A DNA stretch of 64,000 nt from assembly GCA_015499995.1 (NCBI GenBank), contig JADNRV010000003.1, positions 868,001 through 932,000 on the forward strand, written 5' to 3'. Below the pieces are notes generated by a model that did no database searches, was not told where the DNA came from, and was given only the letters and a program-made list of their open reading frames with translations. The position numbers were made by a program, and so were the translations under genes. The DNA is from Flammula alnicola (Eukaryota > Basidiomycota > Agaricomycetes > Agaricales > Strophariaceae). Numbering within the stretch: position 1 is the first letter of the stretch; the number at the start of each line of letters is the position of its first letter. Positions 58,422 to 64,000 of this stretch are shown one piece after another.

Positions 58422-58447
58422 CCGTGCGGAGCACGGGTACCGGCTAG
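58422..58447 (+). mobile_element. Helitron 3' terminus (element start not located)
   Basis: Hairpin CCGTGC-gga-GCACGG (58422-58436), a 7 nt spacer, then CTAG|T at 58444-58447. It matches the ends at 44257 and 55442. Its element would include the gene at 57229-58338 and probably the repeats from 56.1 kb. I could not fix the 5' TC end, which should lie between 55443 and about 57080. Confidence 0.65.
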
Positions 58448-58905
58448 TACATATTATTATACAGAGACTTATTATTGTACTTGGTCTTTAGTTTGTCTTT
58501 AGTCTTTAGTTTGTCTTTAGTCTTCACAAAATTCAAATTATGGGATTGTCAACATTCTGAACTTCTGTCAAGCCGAGCTTACAGTAGAAGAATGGGAGTA
58601 CATATGTCCCAGTGATATATGCAAGTAAATCCTAGTATGGTTTGGATAGAGAAATGTTTTCCATCACGCTCCTTCGTCTTGACTCTTGGATCACCGTCGT
58701 GCGGTCGCACATCCACGACTCCCAAGGGACTTATTTTGAGCGCAACTTGGAGAGGCTTTACTTCGCAAAACCACATCGCGCAACTTGTGAATATGCATGG
58801 GCAGGTATGTCCAATGGCAAGGTGTTTGGGACGATCCAAGTGCAAGTCGACCATTTGCTCAAGATTCGAGGTACTTGCCGAGTCCACGGTGGAACCACTG
58901 GAATT
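58448..58905. other. Intergenic tail between mobile island and DUO1
   Basis: Begins with short repeats of GTCTTTAGT (58489-58524). A plus-strand frame from 58642 reads through into the antisense of DUO1; I do not recognise it and treat it as chance or 3' untranslated sequence. Confidence 0.4.
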
Positions 58906-59985
58906 CTAAGTTGGGCGAGAAGACCCTCGAGTGGGCCCGCCGGCACTCGGGCGGGCAGATGCAGACGGGGGCCTCCTCGGAATGCCACGCGGAACCCCTG
59001 CAGTTGGATCTATAACATTGTTATGTCAGTGACGGCAAACGTCATAAAGAGAAACTCTGCTGCGTACCTGTTCGTGGAGGAGCGGCCCCGCGCATGCCGC
59101 GCATAGATGCTCGAGTTCCCCGCACCCCTCTACCGCTTCGAATTGCCCGCTCGGATTTCTCTCGTTCCACGCGCTCTTTTTCTTCTCTTCTTAATTCCTC
59201 TTGTTTTTCTCTCTCTAGCCTGATGGCTTCTTGCTGCGCACGAAGGGCTTGTTCTTCGGCCTCACGACGCGCTCTTTCTTTTGCAATCAGTATTTCCTGT
59301 TCAAGTGCTTCCTCGTCCTAAGAAATAGTCAGATAAGCGCCTAACAAGTCAGAAATAACAAGAACTTACCGCTTCTGCTCCCTGCCACTGTTCGTCAAAG
59401 ATTAGGCGAGAGAAGTCTTCAGACTTTGAGAGAATGTCAATGTATTTGTTAAGGAGAGCGTCGGTTTGTTCAAGCTGTGCAGCGACTCGCTAAATGATAC
59501 AAATGGACGTAAATCGCGGTCAGAACCATGCATAATTGAATCCTAACCTGATTGGCGGAGCCTGTTTCTTGTAAGGCTTCGTTAAATTTTTCAAAAGACG
59601 CGTTCAGTTTCTTCAAAATGAAGATATCACTCTGCAACTTCTCCTCCCTAAGTTTGGCAACCTGCTTCCCCGTATCTTCCAGAGTCACATCATTCAATGA
59701 CGCCCTATCGTTTTTGACATCGTCCGCTGCATGAACCTCGGTGTTTTCAGCTTTGCGATTGCGCGTCGGGGTTGTTAGATCAGCTTCAACTTTGGCTAGA
59801 AGGCTGAAAGGTTTCCTCATTATTGCCGTATGATCAGAAAGTGAAAGTTCCGATAAAGACAAGTCATCGCCTCCAGGACCTGTGCGGGAAGATGAAGTAT
59901 CTGAAGCTAGCAAGGGTGACTCTAGAGACAGAAGACGCGATCCACTTGCACTGATATCGGGAGAGTTAGTTGAAGAGTTCGCCAT
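58906..59985 (-). CDS. DUO1: DASH complex subunit Duo1
   Basis: Duo1 is part of the fungal DASH/Dam1 ring that couples kinetochores to microtubules. The conserved central block is LQSDIFILKKLNASFEKFNE then ALQETGSANQRVAAQLEQTD, ALLNKYIDILSKSEDFSRLI and FDEQWQGAEADEE. A long charged coiled coil follows (AKERARREAEEQALRAQQEA). The C-terminal tail is arginine-glycine-rich (SGRGVRGTRASMRGMRG) and, after a further intron (about 58.99-59.06 kb), continues as AGVPRGIPRRPPSASARPS to a stop at 58906. The start is ATG 59983-59985 (MANSSTNSPDIS). Four exons. Confidence 0.87.
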
Positions 59986-60589
59986 GTAGGGTTAAAGGAC
60001 CAAGGTTGACTAAGGACTGTGTACACGTGTACGGATGAGGTAGGATAATTAGGTGAATGTTGATAAATATCAAGGTCGGAATCGAAGTCTGCCGAAGGAA
60101 GGTTGATAAACATTCGTGACTAGAGGCCATTTTCCTGTCTTCGGTGTTGAACTGTAGACGTACGCGCAGGCCTCTCGTAGATATTTATCCCTTAGTTACC
60201 CATTATTGCAGTCTCATTTTTCGGGAACGGGCTCCTTTGTGAACCGTGAATCGGTGAAGTACATATTAAGTATATACAAAGCTTCGCACACTTCACTGCA
60301 TGTTCAAAAAATTCTCAAGGCACGAGTATACATGCAAAAAGTGCAAGGGTAAGAAATGTAGAAAAAAGAATGGTAGGCACTAGGTAGTAGGCCTTGCCAC
60401 GCTCATCACCAGCCTACAAACTTATATATGATGGATATATGTATGTATATAACAATGAACCGCAAGCATGAGGGTAGAAATTGAAAGGAAGAAAGAATTG
60501 AGAAGAAGATAAAAGAATTTGACAGTTGTAAAGTAGCACATAACTATTAGACAGAAACATTCATAACAGCAGCCACTGGCTGAATTAGA
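59986..60589. other. Intergenic region, two minus-strand genes
   Basis: About 600 bp carry the DUO1 promoter and the 3' end of the next gene. It is AT-rich with purine tracts (60470-60520). No coding frame recognised. Confidence 0.45.
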
Positions 60590-61719
60590 TCATTCTAAAA
60601 CAGGGGAACTCGGTTTAAAAAGAAGACTTGATTGCACAGCTGAGCTATGGGTTTCAAGAGGCAATTGTTCCCCCTTGATAGAGGGTGACGGCCTGGCAAA
60701 TGAGAGAGAACTACAGAAAAGTGATTTATATATATGAAAAAAGGAGAAGAAAAAAGGGCACAACTTACTTCATGAACACCAACTCAGGCATTTTAGGTTG
60801 GTTGATGATGGGAGAGCGAGGATCCACATTGTGCTCATAAGTAATATGATTAGGAGGGTGCACTGAAGGTGATAAATAGATAGAGGATTCAGACATGGAA
60901 GGTGTTTCAAGCACACTTGCCATATCTGCTGCGAGGGGTGTCTTCTCACACAATGAGTCCTTGAAAGAATTGAGTGAAAGGTCTGCATTGTTCAATGGAG
61001 ACAGAGGCTGGGACGACGGCGGTGAGGCCTTGGGGTATGATGTCAACCAAGAAGGTGTCTTGACAATGGCGTGAGGAGAACGCGATGCTTCTTTCCTCCG
61101 GGGTGAACGTAAACTCGTAGGGTCTGATGTTGGTGTCGAGGCTTGAGCATGCTGGTTAAGAGATGCTCGAGCCTTGACTCCAACAGCGGCCGACTCTTTA
61201 TGAAAAAGAGCATTAATGATTTCAAAGCGGCGCATACTCGAAGATGGTTCAGAAGCAGACCGCGAGATGGCACTCGGAGATTGAGGAGCAGACTGAACAA
61301 AATTCTGGGGTGGCCTGGCTGAACGACCGGAAGAGTAGACGTTTTTTGACTTCATCAAATGTGGGGATTTTATAATTATAGACGACTCGGTAGATCCAGG
61401 GGAAGCGCTACCCGAATCAAAATAAGCTGGACTGCTGACGTAGGCTTTTCTTGGACTGGGTTTTTCTTGTGCGCCTGTGACAATTCTAGTGTTCCCTCTG
61501 GCTTTTTCTTGAGCGAAAATTAGGGTTGCTTCTTCCTCAGTCGGAAAGCTTTGGTGCAAGGCATCAGGTACCCCTTTCACGAGAGGACCAGCTTCTAACC
61601 TGTGCGAGGGAACATACATAAAAACAGAACTTTGACAAGATGCATGGCAGAACTCACCAAGTTGGAAATACGCCAATGCCCTTACCAACGGTGACCACAT
61701 ACCATTTCCGCTTCGCCAT
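60590..61719 (-). CDS. Protein with RNase H1-type hybrid-binding (viroplasmin-like) N-terminal domain
   Basis: Exon 1 (from ATG 61717-61719) gives MAKRKWYVVTVGKGIGVFPT then W. Exon 2 gives LEAGPLVKGVPDALHQSFPT, then EEEATLIFAQEKARGNTRIV. This is the small domain that binds RNA-DNA hybrids at the N-terminus of eukaryotic RNase H1 (Pfam caulimovirus viroplasmin). No RNase H catalytic domain follows; the remaining 250 residues are Ser/Pro-rich and disordered, with ALFHKESAAVGVKARASL and SPRRKEASRSPHAI. A GTAAGT donor before the first stop (60766) and an exon 60590-60710 (SLSFARPSPSIKGEQLPLET) extend the protein by about 40 residues; the alternative stop is 60765. Function unknown. Confidence 0.75.
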
Positions 61720-62594
61720 ATCAAACTCTGGATGCAATTATAAAATGCGTTCCAAGCCAATTTCCAATAGGAAGGTCGGAAGTGAAGGATAGCAGAAGTT
61801 CAGGTGAGTGTCGTTGAACACGGACCATGGTAGACCATGGTACTTTTAACGGTGGAAGCACTTGCATCGGAGTGCGCATTTCGGTACCGCCCGGCAAAGT
61901 TCGGTGCCGGCGTCTGTAGTCCGTCCAACAGTCTTGCCCGAGCATCACAAGCCATTATTAATATGAAAAGTCTTTCCTCTGGGTTTCCTCTGAGAATCAT
62001 AGCGCTCGACCGTTCCACTGGATTCGTTCTCTGGAATAGTTATCTCCTTTACAGTTTATCAGGCTACGACTTACACCGTTCTTGCTGAAATCTTATGGAA
62101 TATTAATGGTGATCATGACTCATACTTACACACTTAGTAGTTGTTTCCCAATACTCATTATTGTCTTCAAATACGCTGCAACGTCCTAAATATGCAGCAT
62201 GGTACCGTCATTGAACCGGAAGACTTTTATTAGCTCCACCAAAGCTCAGTGACCTGATCTTCAGTTGGTGGCCGGTGGAAAGTTCAGCATCGCCTTCCGC
62301 AAACCTACATGCCGCAAGGCCTGCGTCTCGAGTAATCAACTTCGAAAGCCGCGACGATCGTGGGCCCACATTTTGTATAGCAAATTGGATACCTGAAAGG
62401 ACTGGCACAAGTTGTTTTGAAATCTCAAGGGCGGAAAGAGTCTCGGTGAAGAAGAGTTGAATATAAGCGAAATAGTCGCCCATTCACATCCAAAACAGAC
62501 AAAAATATGGAGTATGTCCAAATATCCCTAATACAAATGTATGATAACGGTACGATAGCATAGCACTAAGACAACTTGAAGGAGTGTGCGATAT
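61720..62594. other. 875 bp region with an unconfirmed minus-strand small ORF
   Basis: A 91-codon ATG frame on the minus strand (62208-62483, MGDYFAYIQLFFTETLSALE) could be a small gene, but I recognise nothing in it. A second open stretch at 61800-62018 lacks an upstream ATG. The rest should contain the promoter of the viroplasmin-domain gene and the 3' end of ATG27. Confidence 0.3.
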
Positions 62595-63725
62595 TCATAC
62601 AGATATGTAACCGCCGCGGCTGGAAGTTTTTCGTGGCCGTACATTCGAACAGAGATGGGAAATGACATCGCTGAGCATGTAAGGCACTTCCTTCCAGAAA
62701 TCGCGATGACTATGGGAGCAAGTTAATGGTCAGTGTCGTCATCTTTCGAGAGGAAGGAAGTAAACTTACGGTATGAGGTCATACCCTGTTGCTCCGTACG
62801 TCGAATAATTGTAATAAGCGCCCAGTCCAAAGTATGCAACAAATGCGAAGAGCAGACTAGATGACAGAGGTTAGTTATATATTGGATAGACACGAAACAG
62901 TCAACTTACACGAAGAAGAACCACCCAATGCCACTACCTACACTTTCCTTCTCTTGATCCTCGTCTTTGGTATCATCATCTTTATTCCCTCCACCCTCTT
63001 CCTTGAATGGACATCCTGCTGGTCCACTCCACTCTAGGTCAAGTCGAGAAGAGTCATACGCGACGAACTTGGGATCAGAAATGCCTTGCGGGTCACAGAA
63101 CAATGTCAAATTCAGGGATTGCTGGGTGGACGGTGTGGTCGGAGGATACTCCGCTCCATGAAAGACTAATGAAAGGTATTTGGGTGCTGTAGGTGCAAGT
63201 CATGCAATTCAGTCGGGTACAACAATATATTGTCAACGGATTGGACGTACTGAAGCTGAACGAGAGATTGGGTTCCAACTTGCTCGTCTGTGCTATTGGA
63301 ATAACAGCAACAACGCGATCCGACTGGTCAGACTTCTGGTTCGTTTTCGTGAGACAAGCTCTCGTTCCTGATGGACACTTAAAAGGAGGAACACGTTAGC
63401 GAATTACATTTAAGGTCGTGTACACGTGAGCCTCGTGCATCCATGAGTCTGAAAGCAGACGTACTTGGTCTTGTTCAGGAACTGTAGTTTGCGCGGTTAG
63501 GTCTGCACAAAGGTTAAACCTCAGTGAATCAAGCATGACGCTAGGCGGTGTGTCGCGAGTCCTGTTCACAACATGTTCCCCGGCTAGAGTTGTCAGGTCG
63601 AATTTCGTGTTGTTGAAAGATACAGAGCAGTCGAATGCGGAGTCCGCTTTCGCGAAAAGAACTTCACTGAAAAGAAGATAGGAGAATATGAGGAGAATTT
63701 CATATCTCTGAGACCGTAAAATCAT
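62595..63725 (-). CDS. ATG27: Autophagy-related protein 27, type I membrane protein
   Basis: Atg27 cycles between Golgi, vacuole and Atg9 vesicles and is needed for efficient Atg9 supply. A signal peptide (RYEILLIFSYLLFSEVLFAK) is followed by the mannose-6-phosphate-receptor-like lumenal domain: DCSVSFNNTKFDLTTLAGEH, DSLRFNLCADL, LNLTLFCDPQGISDPKFV and LDLEWSGPAGCPF. An acidic linker (GGGNKDDDTKDEDQEKES) precedes one membrane helix (GWFFFV, then LLFAFVAYFGLGAYYNYS). The cytosolic tail has YDLIPHRDFWKEVPYMLSDV and ends SSRGGYISV. The start is ATG 63723-63725. About five exons. Confidence 0.9.
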
Positions 63726-64000
63726 GGTGCGGAGAAGAAGGTGAAGAATCAAGATGTGCTAGACGACGTGACGTCGAAACTTTCGGTTGTCAGAAATTTG
63801 CCGATACATAGTGCTTCCAGTGTTTATTCATATTTGCCAACAGCCTCTTGTACTACTGAAATCCTGGATCCTAAGCGTTAAAACTTTTTGAAATGCATAC
63901 TATGAACTTAGTATGAACCTTGGTCCTTTACGAACAAAACTCCCGGGAACTTGGAAGCACGAAGAAACCGAAATTCAAGGAAGACGAATCGTTCCAAAAT
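63726..64000. other. Upstream region of ATG27, possible start of a plus-strand gene
   Basis: A plus-strand frame from ATG 63913 (MNLGPLRTKLPGTWKHEE) stays open to the window end, preceded by a short upstream ATG frame at 63902. It may be the first exon of a divergent gene. The evidence is weak because only 29 codons are visible. Confidence 0.25.

Noticed and set aside
58642..59106. 154-codon plus-strand ORF
   Set aside because: Its second half is antisense to the Duo1 C-terminus and the first half has no recognisable content.
60590..61719. Endogenous pararetrovirus copy suggested by the viroplasmin-like domain
   Set aside because: The domain is the ordinary N-terminal module of eukaryotic RNase H1. 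No viral coat, movement or reverse transcriptase sequence is nearby, and the gene has fungal introns.

Overview
The window reads as the genome of a filamentous basidiomycete, most likely a mushroom-forming agaricomycete. Genes are close together on both strands, almost every gene is split by many 45-60 nt GT-AG introns, intergenic gaps are usually 100-500 bp, and the proteins are of fungal type (DUF300 transporter, ATG27, DASH subunit Duo1, Rmt2, Bet5, mitochondrial tyrosyl-tRNA synthetase). No rRNA, tRNA or CRISPR was seen. Exon boundaries are my own reading of splice sites. Outer coordinates are mostly firm; internal introns are not individually listed.

Layout. 1-43.8 kb is conserved core. 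In order: 3' end of a Fun30/SMARCAD1-type SNF2 ATPase (+), TRAPP subunit BET5 (-), arginine methyltransferase RMT2 (-), a PRKRIP1/DUF1168 spliceosomal protein (+), a hemerythrin-domain protein (-), a DUF300 membrane protein (+), Golgi tether COG2 (+), CORVET subunit VPS8 (-), a Cti6-like PHD protein (-), a 744 bp inverted-repeat element with an 8 bp target duplication, threonine deaminase ILV1 (+), complex I subunit B12/NDUFB3 (-), topoisomerase I (+), CDP-diacylglycerol synthase CDS1 (+), a transglutaminase-like protein (-), ribosomal protein S23 (-), mitochondrial TyrRS MSY1 (+), a TM9/EMP70 nonaspanin (-), queuine tRNA-ribosyltransferase (+) and DEAD-box helicase DBP10 (-).

43.8-58.45 kb is a nested mobile-element island. 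It holds a small Helitron (44006-44257) and a large one, putatively 44595-55442, whose Rep/helicase gene carries three in-frame TGA stops, each of which looks like a decayed CGA. Its 5' exon is split by a 4361 bp inverted-repeat element (45594-49954) packed with a GC-rich minisatellite and a series of strong hairpins. A third Helitron-type 3' end lies at 58447. Just before it is an apparently intact four-exon gene (57229-58338) for an unrecognised nuclear-type protein, with its own TATA box and a 23 bp hairpin upstream. This gene and the hairpin-rich cargo are the best candidates for something undescribed.

58.5-64 kb returns to core sequence: DASH subunit DUO1 (-), a protein with an RNase H1-type hybrid-binding (viroplasmin-like) domain but no RNase H domain (-), and ATG27 (-). 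Several genes share themes (vesicle tethering: BET5, COG2, VPS8; endomembrane proteins: TM9, ATG27, CDS1; RNA processing: PRKRIP1, DBP10, TGT), but nothing suggests they form an operon-like unit. The closest couplings are the divergent promoters NDUFB3/TOP1, RPS23/MSY1 and TM9/TGT.
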